This document shows positions 16,783 through 26,143 of a stretch of DNA of 64,000 bases, one piece after another (the stretch's first letter is position 1; every line of letters starts with the position of its first letter). This stretch comes from Alkalihalobacterium alkalinitrilicum (GTDB lineage Bacteria; Bacillota; Bacilli; Bacillales; Bacillaceae_F). Under the pieces are notes generated by a model that saw only the letters and a list, made by a program, of their open reading frames with translations, did not search any database and was not told the origin of the DNA. Position numbers and translations under genes: made by a program. The DNA lies in NCBI RefSeq assembly GCF_002019605.1, contig NZ_KV917368.1, forward strand, positions 3,519,698 through 3,583,697, given 5' to 3'.

Positions 16783-17919
16783 TTATCTTAATTCAAGGTC
16801 TAACCCTGATTGTTCAATAAGGTCTTTTGTATCTTCAAAGTATTCTCCTAATTCTTTCATAGGCATATCTTGAACTTTAAGCTCACTGAATTCTACAATG
16901 TGTGGCTCTACTTCTGGTGGATAAACTGCACCGTACTCTGAGTTAATTAGCAATTCTAAAGACTCACCAACAAACGCTACTTGGTTTTCGGGCAACAATA
17001 CCCACTCAAGAAATGCAAGTGCATTAGCTTCATTTGGTCCATCAGCAACAAGACCTACACCTGCCGCATTTGCAATAACACCCATTTGACCTTCTTCTTG
17101 GTCAAGATAGATAAATCCTACATTATTATCTTGAGGCTCAAGTAATTGTTGATGGAAGTAATAGTTGTTTACTAAACCAAATGAATGCAAACCTTCTCCT
17201 ACAGCTCGACGAATGTCACCGTGGCCATTGTAAATACCAGCTGCATTTTCTTTAATTGAAGTAACCCACTCAGCTGCTTTCTCATCACCCCACTCGTAAC
17301 GAAGTGCTGATACGTTTCCGATCATACCGCCGTTTCCACCACGAGTAATTGCGTAACCACCTTCAACATCTGCCCATTTTGCATCAAATAAGTCTTCAAT
17401 ACTCTTCGGCATTTCTTCTTCTGTAATCATATCTTTATTGTAAATAAACCCACGTGATCTAGCAGAAATTGCAAAATACGCATTGTCATCAGCACGGAAC
17501 TCTGCTGGAATTGTTTCAATTCCTTCAGGGTTTGCTCCTGTTAATAAACCTTCGTTGTGTAAGTAACCAAGTGCTCCTAGATCATTGGAGATATAAATAT
17601 CAGCTTGAACATTCCCTGCTTCTTCTACAATTTGTAGAGGCTCAGCTCCATGTAACGCTACCACTTCAACTCCAGTTTCTGCTTCAAACTTTTCTAATAA
17701 TGGTTGCACGAAATTTTCGTTACGTGCTGAGTATACTACAAGTTGCCCACCAAGTTCTACTACTTCTTCATCTTGTTCACCTTGTTGTTCTTCTTGCGGT
17801 TGATCTCCACCTGCTTCAGCTTCTGGCTCTGCTTCATCTTGTTGTCCGCAAGCTGCCACTACAAACACGATTGCTAATGACATCATTGCCAACATTAAAA
17901 GTTTTAATGATTTCTTCAT
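16783..17919 (-). CDS. Ferric-iron ABC transporter substrate-binding lipoprotein (FbpA type)
   Basis: Extracytoplasmic Fe(III)-binding lipoprotein. The 378-aa product has a signal peptide with lipobox FVVAACG and then a strongly acidic Glu/Gln-rich linker (about residues 27-56), as in exported proteins of alkaliphiles. The mature domain starts LVVYSARNENFVQPLLEKFE, and NNYYFHQQ holds the adjacent Tyr pair that binds iron in FbpA proteins. The ATG at 17919 follows GGGGGAA; in-frame upstream codons lack a ribosome site. Two Fur-box-like sites lie 45-110 bases upstream. Confidence 0.93.
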   Translation of the reverse strand: MKKSLKLLMLAMMSLAIVFVVAACGQQDEAEPEAEAGGDQPQEEQQGEQDEEVVELGGQLVVYSARNENFVQPLLEKFEAETGVEVVALHGAEPLQIVEEAGNVQADIYISNDLGALGYLHNEGLLTGANPEGIETIPAEFRADDNAYFAISARSRGFIYNKDMITEEEMPKSIEDLFDAKWADVEGGYAITRGGNGGMIGNVSALRYEWGDEKAAEWVTSIKENAAGIYNGHGDIRRAVGEGLHSFGLVNNYYFHQQLLEPQDNNVGFIYLDQEEGQMGVIANAAGVGLVADGPNEANALAFLEWVLLPENQVAFVGESLELLINSEYGAVYPPEVEPHIVEFSELKVQDMPMKELGEYFEDTKDLIEQSGLDLELR

Positions 17920-17962
17920 GCGTATGTTCCCCCTATATATGTACATGTATTTTGTTATAGTT

Positions 17963-17980
17963 AGAATGAAACTCATTCTC
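17963..17980 (-). promoter_or_regulatory. Fur box near the iron-binding lipoprotein start
   Basis: AGAATGAAACTCATTCTC is an imperfect inverted repeat of the TGAGAATGA-type Fur half-site, 44 bases upstream of the binding-protein start. Confidence 0.65.
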
Positions 17981-18012
17981 AATTCCAACCACAATTCGTA
18001 GTATAGTGCAAC

Positions 18013-18027
18013 TGATAATCATTGTCA
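18013..18027 (-). promoter_or_regulatory. Second Fur box upstream of the iron-binding lipoprotein
   Basis: TGATAATCATTGTCA matches the 7-1-7 Fur consensus with one departure. It lies about 95 bases upstream of the start codon. Confidence 0.7.
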
Positions 18028-18077
18028 ATAAGTTTTCAAAAAAGTTTTAACGTTTTTGTACTAACTTAGTAGACAAC

Positions 18078-18187
18078 AAAAAAGACTGACTTTAGCTAAA
18101 TGTTTCCTACTCAAACACAGTCTTATAGATACAAAATAGCTACCTATATTATGCGAAGAATAAGGACATTTAATGAGTCAGTCTTTT
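18078..18187 (-). terminator. Long-loop hairpin downstream of the iron ATPase
   Basis: AAAAAGACTGACT (18079-18091) pairs with AGTCAGTCTTTT (18176-18187). The ~85-nt interior contains further short complementary pieces. It lies just after the ATPase gene on the minus strand; one of the largest members of the hairpin family. Confidence 0.55.
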
Positions 18188-18194
18188 ATTTAAT

Positions 18195-19250
18195 TCAATC
18201 CACTAAAGCTACTAATTCAGGTGTTATATCAAATGAAACGACACTTCCAATTTCAATGTCCTGTTCAATTGGTGCATAAATAATCATCGGATCATTAGAT
18301 ACTTGGTCTGATTGCAAGCGTACATGTACTTCTTGATACTCTCCGCTATATGTAACGCGTTCGACCAAACCAGCATAACGCCCTTTTTCTGCAAGGCGAC
18401 AACCTTCAGGACGGATAGATACCATAACGTTTTCAATAACTTTATCCGTTTCTTGTGGCAAACAAACGCGACCGATATGTGTTTCTACATGTTTTAAGTC
18501 TGGACATAAAGTCCCAGAGATTAAATTTGTTTTACCCACAAATTGCGCAACAAAACAATTGGCAGGACAGCGGTACATTTCTTTCGGTGCTGCTATTTGT
18601 TGAATAATTCCTTCATTCATAACAACTACACGATCAGAAACAGCAAACGCATCTTTTTGATCATGGGTAACAATAATAGCTGTAGCGTTCGCTTTACGCA
18701 GAATATTTGTAACATCATAACGCATCTTTTCCCTTAGACCTGCATCAAGGTTACTAAATGGCTCATCCATCAAAATAACTTTCGGTCTTGGTGCTAATGC
18801 CCGTGCTAAAGCTACCCTTTGTTGCTGGCCACCCGAAAGTTCACTTGGTAAACGATGACCAAACTCACCAAGTCCCACTAATTCAAGGACTTCTTGCGCA
18901 CGTTTTTTCTTATCTCGATTTTTCCATCTATTTAATCCAAAGGTTACATTCTTTTCAATTGTTAAGTGCGGGAATAAGGCATAGTCTTGAAACACCATCC
19001 CAATTCCTCTTTTCTCAGGAGGTAAGGCACGGCGATCATCATAAACCACTTCATCACCGATGCGAATTTTCCCTGTAGTCGGTTGCTCGAAACCAGCTAG
19101 CATTCTAAGTGTCGTCGTCTTCCCACAACCACTAGGACCTAATAGAGTAATAATTTCACCCTCTAGTATTTCAAGGTTTAACTGATCTACGGCAGGTGTT
19201 GCTGCTCTATTATAATATTTGGTAACGTTATCAAACTGAATGAAGCTCAT
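18195..19250 (-). CDS. Ferric-iron ABC transporter ATPase (FbpC type)
   Basis: Cytoplasmic ATPase powering Fe(III) import with the adjacent permease and binding protein. The 351-aa product shows Walker [13 protein letters not shown]-loop [12 protein letters not shown], signature [16 protein letters not shown], Walker [13 protein letters not shown], and a C-terminal TOBE regulatory domain (about residues 240-351). The ATG at 19250 follows GGAGGTTAGTT; a GTG at 19283 overlaps the Fur operator and is unlikely. It heads its own transcription unit. Confidence 0.93.
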   Translation of the reverse strand: MSFIQFDNVTKYYNRAATPAVDQLNLEILEGEIITLLGPSGCGKTTTLRMLAGFEQPTTGKIRIGDEVVYDDRRALPPEKRGIGMVFQDYALFPHLTIEKNVTFGLNRWKNRDKKKRAQEVLELVGLGEFGHRLPSELSGGQQQRVALARALAPRPKVILMDEPFSNLDAGLREKMRYDVTNILRKANATAIIVTHDQKDAFAVSDRVVVMNEGIIQQIAAPKEMYRCPANCFVAQFVGKTNLISGTLCPDLKHVETHIGRVCLPQETDKVIENVMVSIRPEGCRLAEKGRYAGLVERVTYSGEYQEVHVRLQSDQVSNDPMIIYAPIEQDIEIGSVVSFDITPELVALVD

Positions 19251-19283
19251 AACTAACCTCCGATGTTCCTCAATTACTTTCAC

Positions 19284-19300
19284 TGAGAATGATATTCATT
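19284..19300 (-). promoter_or_regulatory. Fur box upstream of the iron ATPase
   Basis: TGAGAATGATATTCATT matches the Fur consensus well and lies 34 bases upstream of the ATPase start. Confidence 0.75.
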
Positions 19301-19361
19301 GTTAAGATTTTAGCATAGGAACAACTCAGACGTCAATGAAAAGACAGATAATTACTAGGAA

Positions 19362-20351
19362 TTACCGTCCAATCTTTTCTTTATCATATTTTCCTCTCTG
19401 TCCAGTATTCGAAATATTAAAGGAAACATTAATGTTAAATTTAGATTCGACCCACCCTGTTTCTCTCCAGTTTAAAGTTTCATAAAACTTAGGGTCAGTA
19501 GCCCATATTTTATGCCCCAATAACCAAGGTTCTACGTTAATTCTTTTCATTTTGGCAATCGTTTGTTCCATTTCTTTTTTTATTTCTTGCTCCATTTTTC
19601 TTTCTAGCTTCTCAATAAATTTGATGTCTGTAAGTTCTTCAATCGTAGCCACATCGATAACTTCTGCATCACCTTTCACATCTAAATGAAACGTCACTGG
19701 TTTTGTTTTTTCATAATAACTTTTCATTCTTAAATTCATTCGACTTAACGATACTGGTGTCTTTTGTTGATCGGATTCGACTCCAAGTGGGAATGGGGAT
19801 TTTGAAAAATCTACTAAGTACTGACTTAATACTTTAGAAGATATGATTTGATCTGTCGTTACTTTTTTTAGGCGGTCTTGAAGCTTTCGTAATACACTCG
19901 GATCTACATATTCCTCTAAATAAACGACACCTATTTGCGTATGAGTGACAGATCCTACTTGGTATTTTTTTATTTTCAAACGTGGGTCAGGAAAATACTT
20001 TCTCATAATGGCCATATTTTTATGTACATCTTCAATAAAACCAACCTTCGGCCCATACACTTGTTGTTCAGTCGATGGATTTTCTAAACTTCTCGTTTCA
20101 ACATCACCAAGAGCAATCGTAATCGGTTTCCTTCCCGAAAAATGGCAAACGACCTCTCCTCGCATACACCGTTCGATTAACTCGTGCCAATCTAGTTAAT
20201 GTATCTTTTACACTCTCATGATTCTTAGAAATATTCTTACTATCTTCTATATTAATTTTCGGTTTTAAGTAATCTTCATAATCATACGTGTTAAACGTTG
20301 GTTGTTGCTTGAGTTTTTCTTTAGGAAGAACATGCTAACGCTCCATTTCAT
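19362..20351 (-). pseudogene. Collapsed gerA-type germinant receptor operon (GerAA N-part joined to GerAC C-part)
   Basis: The main open frame (19362-20165, 267 codons) joins two unrelated parts. Its first ~130 residues match the N-terminal soluble domain of GerAA-type receptor subunits (RSLENPSTEQQVYGPKVGF, then FIEDVHKNMAIMRKYF). Its last ~130 match the C-terminal domain of GerAC-type lipoproteins (RMKSYYEKTKPVTFHLDVKG, EPWLLGHKIWATDP). The GerAA membrane part, all of GerAB and the GerAC signal region are missing. Upstream, an ATG with AAAGGGAG at 20351 opens a diverged GerAA-like N-terminus in other frames (VLPKEKLKQQPTFNTYDYED), so at least two frameshifts precede the main frame. A remnant, unlikely to make a receptor. 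Confidence 0.78.
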
Positions 20352-20490
20352 AGTTGTTCTCCCTTTATTATGCGATGAACTCTGTCCTCTATACTTATTC
20401 TTATTAGATAAACACCATTTATAGCGTTTGAGAAAAATTGATATATTTTCTTTCCCTCACTAGACATCAACCTTCATACAATACAAAACA

Positions 20491-20588
20491 AAAAGAGACT
20501 GACACATTAGTATTAGTAACCCTCATTGAACGACCACTCGATTATCGATCGTTTTGAGAGCCTAACACTTTCCTGAGTCAGCCTCTTT
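20491..20588 (-). terminator. Long-loop hairpin downstream of the CsoR-family gene
   Basis: AAAGAGACTGAC (20492-20503) pairs with GTCAGCCTCTTT (20577-20588) with one A-C mismatch; the interior contains the palindrome CGATTATCGATCG. It ends 17 bases after the csoR-like stop. Member of the variable-loop hairpin family. Confidence 0.6.
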
Positions 20589-20604
20589 CATACTTTCAAA
20601 AAAG

Positions 20605-20871
20605 TTATCTACTTTTTACTAACAGGTTTACTGCTTCCTTAATCGTCTCTTCTGTATTCTCACCATTTTCAATCTGTTCACGAATACAAGCTTCTAAATT
20701 AGAGCTTACAACTACTCCAATTGCACGATCAAGGGCATTACGAACTGCAGCCATTTGTCCAACGATATCTTTACATTCTTTTTCATCTTCCATCATTCTA
20801 AGGATGCCTCGGACTTGACCTTCAATACGTTTCAATCTATTTTTCACTTTATCATCGTATTGCATGCCCAT
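20605..20871 (-). CDS. CsoR/CstR-family transcriptional repressor
   Basis: Small all-helical DNA-binding repressor. The 88-aa product has the family core NRLKRIEGQVRGILRMMEDE, a Cys in KECKDIVGQ and a second Cys in NLEACIREQIE. The Cu-binding His found in true CsoR is replaced by Asn (SNLEAC), as in persulfide-sensing CstR-type proteins and B. subtilis YrkD. I take the ATG at 20871, eight bases after GGGGGG. No sulfurtransferase or copper gene is adjacent, so its targets lie elsewhere or are self-only. Confidence 0.88.
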   Translation of the reverse strand: MGMQYDDKVKNRLKRIEGQVRGILRMMEDEKECKDIVGQMAAVRNALDRAIGVVVSSNLEACIREQIENGENTEETIKEAVNLLVKSR

Positions 20872-21092
20872 CACATACGCCCCCCGTCATCACATTTTTT
20901 TCATTATACACTAAACCTACTTGTTTAACACCTAATTACAGGTTAACGACCCTAAATGTATCATTAACTTTTGTTTTTTTATTAAAAATGTTTACTATTA
21001 CCAAAAGTTCTTGTACATTTTAATAGGGTTTTATCCATTCAAATCCAATAAATGACGCATACTATATAGAACGAATTCGAGTAGGTGATAAC

Positions 21093-22451
21093 ATGATTGC
21101 AAATATGTCCGAAAACCAAATGCTTGTTTTGGTTATAAAATATTTAAAGGAATCTAAACGTGGGTCACTGCAACAACTTTTAGATGAGCTTCATCCATAT
21201 GATTTTGCACAATTGTATCGGGGGTTACCCGATAAACACCATCATAAATTTCTAACCTTTTTAACACCTAATCAAATCGCAGCATTAATTGCAGAGTTAG
21301 AGAGAGAACTTCAAATACAAATCCTCCACAAACTCGGGATTGAACGTTCTTCAAAGGTCATGGATTTAATGGATAATGATGATGTTGTTGACTTACTGAA
21401 TGACCTTTCAGTAGATAAAATTCAAGAATTTCTTAATGCTATGAAACAAGAAGAATCGGATACAGTTCGTGACCTTATGAGTTATCCTGCTGATACTGCG
21501 GGCGGCTTGATGACAAACCAATTTATTTGGATTAAAGAACAAGCTACTGTTCGAGAAGCAGTAGATAAACTCAAGTTATATGCAAGTATGTCAGAGAACA
21601 TTTATTATTTATATGTAATTAATGAGGAAAAAAAGCTGGTTGGTGTTGTCTCTTATCGTGACCTCCTTATCGCTCATATCGATGACCAAATATCCGATAT
21701 TATGTTCAATCGTGTGATATCAGTACTTGTAGATGCCGACCAAGAAGAAGTTGCTCAAATTATTGAACGATACGACTTCATCGCAGTCCCTGTCGTTGAT
21801 AATGAACATACATTACTAGGTATTATAACCGTCGATGATGCAATTGATATTGTGATTAGAGAAGCTAACGAAGATATTGAAAAGCTTTCAGCTACTGGTA
21901 AATCTATAGATTTTAATACAAAAGCTCTAACCGCTTCCGCAAGACGTCTTCCTTGGCTCATATTACTTCTCTTTATTGGGCTTGTATCTGGTCAAATTTT
22001 AAATAGCTTTGAAGAGACATTAGACCAAGTACTAGCGCTTATCTTTTTTATGCCAATGATTGCTGGTATGACTGGAAACACAGGGACTCAATCACTTGCC
22101 GTTGTCGTAAGGGGGATTGTTACAACGACGGTTGATCGAAAAACGGTGATCAAACTAATTTTACGAGAATTTCGTGTTGGAATAACAATTGGGATTGTTT
22201 GTGGAATTCTAATCCTCCTCATCGCCTATATATGGCAAGGAAGTTTCATTCTTGGAATAGTTGTCGGTGTCTCCTTATTGATCACCCTAATCATCGGAAC
22301 AATGGCTGGAACAATTATTCCTCTCGTTCTTTACCGAGTTGGAGTCGACCCAGCAGTAGCATCTGGTCCTCTAATTACTACATTAAATGATATTTTCTCA
22401 CTCTTGATATATTTCGGGATTGCGAGTGCATTACTTACGCATTTATTGTAA
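21093..22451 (+). CDS. mgtE: MgtE magnesium transporter
   Basis: Mg2+-gated channel-type importer. The 452-aa product has the N-terminal superhelical MgtE_N domain (about 1-125), two CBS domains (about 130-250, with MSYPADTAGGLMT at the start) and a five-helix membrane domain carrying PMIAGMTGNTGTQS, the pore Mg2+ site region. Length is typical. The start ATG has TAGGTGA upstream. I see no M-box riboswitch in the 210-bp leader. Confidence 0.95.
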   Translation: MIANMSENQMLVLVIKYLKESKRGSLQQLLDELHPYDFAQLYRGLPDKHHHKFLTFLTPNQIAALIAELERELQIQILHKLGIERSSKVMDLMDNDDVVDLLNDLSVDKIQEFLNAMKQEESDTVRDLMSYPADTAGGLMTNQFIWIKEQATVREAVDKLKLYASMSENIYYLYVINEEKKLVGVVSYRDLLIAHIDDQISDIMFNRVISVLVDADQEEVAQIIERYDFIAVPVVDNEHTLLGIITVDDAIDIVIREANEDIEKLSATGKSIDFNTKALTASARRLPWLILLLFIGLVSGQILNSFEETLDQVLALIFFMPMIAGMTGNTGTQSLAVVVRGIVTTTVDRKTVIKLILREFRVGITIGIVCGILILLIAYIWQGSFILGIVVGVSLLITLIIGTMAGTIIPLVLYRVGVDPAVASGPLITTLNDIFSLLIYFGIASALLTHLL

Positions 22452-22580
22452 GACTTTTAAAGAAGCGGCGTTCACTGTAACGGGTTCGGTTTTGAAGTGC
22501 AAAATTACAAATAGAACGTAAGATAACATTGCTTTTACCAACCAAATCAGCAAGGTAAACACATTATAATTAGCAATAGA

Positions 22581-22620
22581 AAAACGCGTTGAGTGTGAAA
22601 AACTCAGAGCGTTTCTTTTT
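22581..22620 (+). terminator. Terminator of mgtE
   Basis: AAACGCGTTGAGT (22582-22594) pairs with ACTCAGAGCGTTT (22602-22614) with a small mismatch, followed by CTTTTT. Confidence 0.7.
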
Positions 22621-22666
22621 AATGTCCTCTTCAACAAAAAACACCCGTTTGTTGAAGTGAGATAAT

Positions 22667-23270
22667 TCACAAGCAACACTCTATATAGTCCTTTTCTGAT
22701 TCCCCAAACAATTCGTAATGAATCACGCCTTGTTTTGATTCACTTTCAATCATATAAGTGAAAGGATCGATATCATACTCTTCATTGGTATAAACTTTCG
22801 GATCGACCTCTAACATCTCCATTGATTTTTCTTTCATTTCTTCGAGGTATACTTCAGATTTATCTTCAGCTTCCTGTTTAACTTCTTCCATAATCTCTTG
22901 GGCTTCCGTTTCAGTTAAATCAAAAGAAAAATAATTTTCCATATAAATATATTGATGTATATTGACAGGTCTAATCTCGATAGTTGGTACATCTTCTTCA
23001 AGAATTTCTCGTGTTGTATCAAGTTCAAATGGATATTCACTAGCTGAAGGCGCATGCCAAAAGTACATATGCTCATCAGATGATTCTCTTACATATTTTG
23101 AAACCAATTCAAACGAATTATCTATAGTTATTTTGATAAGAATTTGGTAGTAACCATTCCGGTCCTTCATGTCCATCTTGAACAAACCCATAAATCGTAC
23201 TACTTGTCCCATCAGTTGAACAAGCCACCAGAAATATAAAGCCAATAAAAATAAGCCATATTTTCTTCAT
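22667..23270 (-). pseudogene. Frameshifted lipoprotein gene of unknown function
   Basis: An ATG at 23270 with AGGGGTG upstream opens a typical lipoprotein signal (MKKIWLIFIGFIFLVAC) and reads on as STDGTSSTIYGFVQDGHEG to about 23150, then stops. The rest of the protein continues in another frame from about ILIKITIDNSFELVSKYV to the stop at 22667, rich in Glu. The two halves read as one ~200-aa acidic lipoprotein broken by a single frameshift near 23140-23155. It may be a true pseudogene or a sequencing error. I do not recognise the family. Confidence 0.7.
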
Positions 23271-23483
23271 TTTTTCACCCCTGCTTCGTTAGTTGAATAG
23301 CGTCCAATTCTATTGGTTAATTGAACTGCTATTTGGTGTGTTATTTTCTACTTTGTACTCTTAAACCGAACCCGATACGTTCACTGCCTCTTTCTTATTT
23401 TTGTTCTAAGAAAATGAGACATGCATATACCTTACATATTAGAGGGCCAAGCTCCTAAACTCTAAATGCGAAGGGTGCTTCTC

Positions 23484-24071
23484 ATGTTAAAAAGTTTAAC
23501 CGCCATCCTTATTGGTAGTCTTTTAATTAGTTACGGTATCAACCAGTTTTTCATTCCTCACCACATTCTCGATGGTGGCATGATTGGTGTTGGATTAATT
23601 ATTCATTATGTTTGGGAACTAGACGTCGGATTTTCAATTATACTGTTAAGCATTCCCATTTACATCCTCGCATGGATCTATTATCGCGCTTTTTTCTTTT
23701 ACAGTATTCCAGGCTTTATCATTTCTTCGTTGTTTATTGATTGGTTTAGCTTTCTAGTTCTCCCTTATCAAGTAGATCCACTACTCAGTGCTATTTTAGG
23801 CGGCCTTATATTAGGAGCTGGAGTCGGCATTATGTTTAGAGAAGATATTAGTACAGGTGGGTTCGATCTACTAGCGCAAATGATTGCTGAGAAAACGAAG
23901 GTCAATATCGGAATTATGATTTTCATTATTGACTTTCTTGTTGTTATCGGTGGGATTTTTGTCATTACACCTACAGAGGTTCTATTATCCGTTATTGCCG
24001 TTACAGCTACAGGTTTTTCCACAATGCTCCTTACTTTAGATACTCACGGAACTATACATACATCATTTTAG
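23484..24071 (+). CDS. YitT/YczE-like multi-pass membrane protein
   Basis: Integral membrane protein of the YitT (DUF161) group, function unknown. The 195-aa product has about five or six hydrophobic helices with the family motif GINQFFIPHHILDGGMIGVG and ISTGGFDLLAQMI. The C-terminal cytoplasmic DUF2179 domain of typical YitT proteins is absent, so it is a short form. I prefer the ATG at 23484, with AAGGGTG eight bases upstream, over the ATG at 23466. Confidence 0.85.
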   Translation: MLKSLTAILIGSLLISYGINQFFIPHHILDGGMIGVGLIIHYVWELDVGFSIILLSIPIYILAWIYYRAFFFYSIPGFIISSLFIDWFSFLVLPYQVDPLLSAILGGLILGAGVGIMFREDISTGGFDLLAQMIAEKTKVNIGIMIFIIDFLVVIGGIFVITPTEVLLSVIAVTATGFSTMLLTLDTHGTIHTSF

Positions 24072-24191
24072 TATTTCCGACAGTTTATTTCCCAGGAAAG
24101 CAAATTTCGACTTTCACATTTCCCACTAGTCTCTGTTTTTATTAGAAGACCAGCGGCAAGTTTCTAATGCTTAATTGCTATACCTTGAAAG

Positions 24192-24229
24192 AAAAAATGA
24201 GGCTGGTCATAACGCCAGCCTCATTTTTT
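24192..24229. terminator. Bidirectional terminator between the YitT gene and rsiX
   Basis: A perfect 15-bp stem, AAAAAATGAGGCTGG and its complement, with an 8-nt loop. A- and T-tracts flank both sides, so it can serve the converging genes. Compact member of the hairpin family. Confidence 0.85.
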
Positions 24230-24232
24230 GTT

Positions 24233-25372
24233 TTAACGATAAGCAACACCATTAGGGTAGATTTTTGTAGAAATTGCATCATTAAACTTATAATGGCCTA
24301 ATTCCTCAACCCCAATATTCTCAAAGCGAATTTCTTGGATGCCAGAATCTCTAGCTGTTAATAATATAGCTTCAATCATCATTAATGGGGTTGGAGTCGT
24401 TAATACATCTGTATCATTCGAAAATGTAATTGTTGTAGTACCTGACTTCTCTTCTACTACACTTTCAATCACCACTTCTTCTGGGATTGTAGGAAATAAA
24501 CCTTGATTTGTAGATTGCATCATTTGTAAATTCTCCTCAAAATCTAGGGCCCCTGTTTCTTCACTTGGACCTTTTACTAATAATTTTATTCCGCTAGCAC
24601 TTTCATAAAAATAATATCCCGAAACAAAACTTTTTACATCTAAGCTGTCTAGCGGACCATACTGTCCGATATCTATTCCTTCTATTCCATTTACTAAGAC
24701 GGTAGCAAAACTATAGGATAACGGTCTGATCGCCATTTTTATTGCCTCGACCAATATTTTCTCATTAGCAGATCCAATAGGCACTTCTGGAATATCAACT
24801 GCAACTGTTGTGTCTGACACTTCTTCAAATGTTACACCCTTAAGAGGAGATTCACTTAATCCAATGTAAGACGGATCATACTCTTCAAGAATAGCTGTCA
24901 TTTGATGCAATATGGCATCGTCATCTCTTACGATAAAACTTACAGGAACTATAAAGTTTGCCTGTTCATCAACAAATGGTACCGTCACAATCCGCTGGTT
25001 TTCAAGAAGAATATCATCTACTAACGCTGAAATATATAGTTCTTGCTCTGTTGCTGCATTTTCATTTACTTCATCAACTTCAATAGCAAACATTTCATTA
25101 TCTTCTGCTTCCTCGGTGACTGGTAAGGCTTCTTCACTTTCATTGCTTTCATTACTTAACATCATTGGAATGAGTAAAATCAAGAGAAAAGCAGCAAAAG
25201 TACTGGCTACTGTCGGTACGAGCCACTGTTTTCTTTTCTTCATTGGTTCAGTATTCATTTGTTTTCTTATATTTTGATATATGACTTCTTTCGAACGATT
25301 ATCTTCTACTTTTGGTAATTGCCTGAGCTTTTTTTCAAACTCTTCGAAATCAAAATTATCTTTTTTGTCCAT
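24233..25372 (-). CDS. rsiX: RsiX-like anti-sigma-X factor
   Basis: Membrane-anchored anti-sigma factor holding SigX inactive. The 379-aa product has a ~45-residue cytoplasmic sigma-binding segment, one transmembrane helix (WLVPTVASTFAAFLLILLIP) and a large extracytoplasmic part with two GerMN-like regions (about 100-230 and 240-379). It starts one base after sigX, with GGAGGG inside the sigX end. Layout and length agree with B. subtilis RsiX (~368 aa). Confidence 0.88.
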   Translation of the reverse strand: MDKKDNFDFEEFEKKLRQLPKVEDNRSKEVIYQNIRKQMNTEPMKKRKQWLVPTVASTFAAFLLILLIPMMLSNESNESEEALPVTEEAEDNEMFAIEVDEVNENAATEQELYISALVDDILLENQRIVTVPFVDEQANFIVPVSFIVRDDDAILHQMTAILEEYDPSYIGLSESPLKGVTFEEVSDTTVAVDIPEVPIGSANEKILVEAIKMAIRPLSYSFATVLVNGIEGIDIGQYGPLDSLDVKSFVSGYYFYESASGIKLLVKGPSEETGALDFEENLQMMQSTNQGLFPTIPEEVVIESVVEEKSGTTTITFSNDTDVLTTPTPLMMIEAILLTARDSGIQEIRFENIGVEELGHYKFNDAISTKIYPNGVAYR

Positions 25373-25373
25373 G

Positions 25374-25907
25374 TTATCCCTCCTTTACTGCTCCTAAACT
25401 TGGCTGTCCAACATAATCTTTTAACGCTTTAATCGCCCTATGTGTTGTCGTTTTCACTTTACTTTCCGTCCACCCTAGCACTTGTGCTGTTTCAGTAATT
25501 GTTAATGACTGGACATACCTTAATACAATGACCTGTCGTTGATCAGTAGAGCATTGTTCGAGTCCTTTATAAATTAGACGTAATTCGTCCGATTGCGTTA
25601 CAATTTCTTCTGGTAAGGGGGCGGGATCACGAATATCTACCTTTTCAATAGGTCCAAGTAAGCCTAACCATTTTCTTTTTTGCCTGTTTTGTTTTCTAAT
25701 CCAATCAATTGCGACATTCCTCGCAATCGAATACAACCACGTCTTTTCACTACTTTTCCCTTCAAAAGTAGTATAAGACTGGAGAACTTTTATATAAACT
25801 TCTTGAACTAGCTCTTCTGCTGTTTCCCTGCTGCGAACCATATAAAATAAATATTGAAATAATGACTGGTGATACGTTTCATATAGTCGATCAAATGTGC
25901 TCTCCAA
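25374..25907 (-). CDS. sigX: ECF sigma factor SigX
   Basis: Extracytoplasmic-function sigma factor controlling cell-envelope charge and composition in B. subtilis. The 177-aa product has region 2 (LFQYLFYMVRSRETAEELVQE, EKTWLYSIARNVAIDW) and region 4 (LTITETAQVLGWTESKVKTTTHRA). The TTG at 25907 gives MESTFDRLYETYHQ, aligning with B. subtilis MEETFQLLYDTYHQ and sitting eight bases after GGGGAGG; the GTG at 25916 abuts the ribosome site. A matching ECF promoter lies upstream. Confidence 0.93.
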   Translation of the reverse strand: MESTFDRLYETYHQSLFQYLFYMVRSRETAEELVQEVYIKVLQSYTTFEGKSSEKTWLYSIARNVAIDWIRKQNRQKRKWLGLLGPIEKVDIRDPAPLPEEIVTQSDELRLIYKGLEQCSTDQRQVIVLRYVQSLTITETAQVLGWTESKVKTTTHRAIKALKDYVGQPSLGAVKEG

Positions 25908-25930
25908 AAAGGACACCTCCCCTTAGTACA

Positions 25931-25956
25931 GACGATAAACGCATGTGTACGTTACA
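25931..25956 (-). promoter_or_regulatory. ECF autoregulatory promoter of sigX
   Basis: TGTAAC (25956-25951) and CGTC (25934-25931) are separated by 16 nt, matching the sigma-X consensus. It lies about 24 bases upstream of the sigX start, supporting autoregulation. Confidence 0.8.
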
Positions 25957-26143
25957 TAGAAAGTAGGATTTACTTAAAAAGTAGCAAAATAATGGCATTA
26001 CCACCTACTATCCACATTTTCTTTAAGTAAAAAAACACAAAAAAAGCCCAAAAGGGAGAAACCTTGTGAGCTTCCTACACAATTTTTTTGTTTATCTCCT
26101 TGAAGATAAGATTATGTGAAAGTTTGGAAATTGACAACACAAT

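Noticed and set aside
17469-17960. 163-codon plus-strand frame opposite the iron-binding lipoprotein gene
   Set aside because: Leu-rich antisense shadow of an acidic coding region; no ribosome site.
20880-21092. M-box magnesium riboswitch in front of mgtE
   Set aside because: The leader is short and I find none of the conserved M-box stems.
22443-22679. 78-codon minus-strand frame after mgtE
   Set aside because: Overlaps the mgtE terminator and has no ribosome site; the composition is not protein-like.
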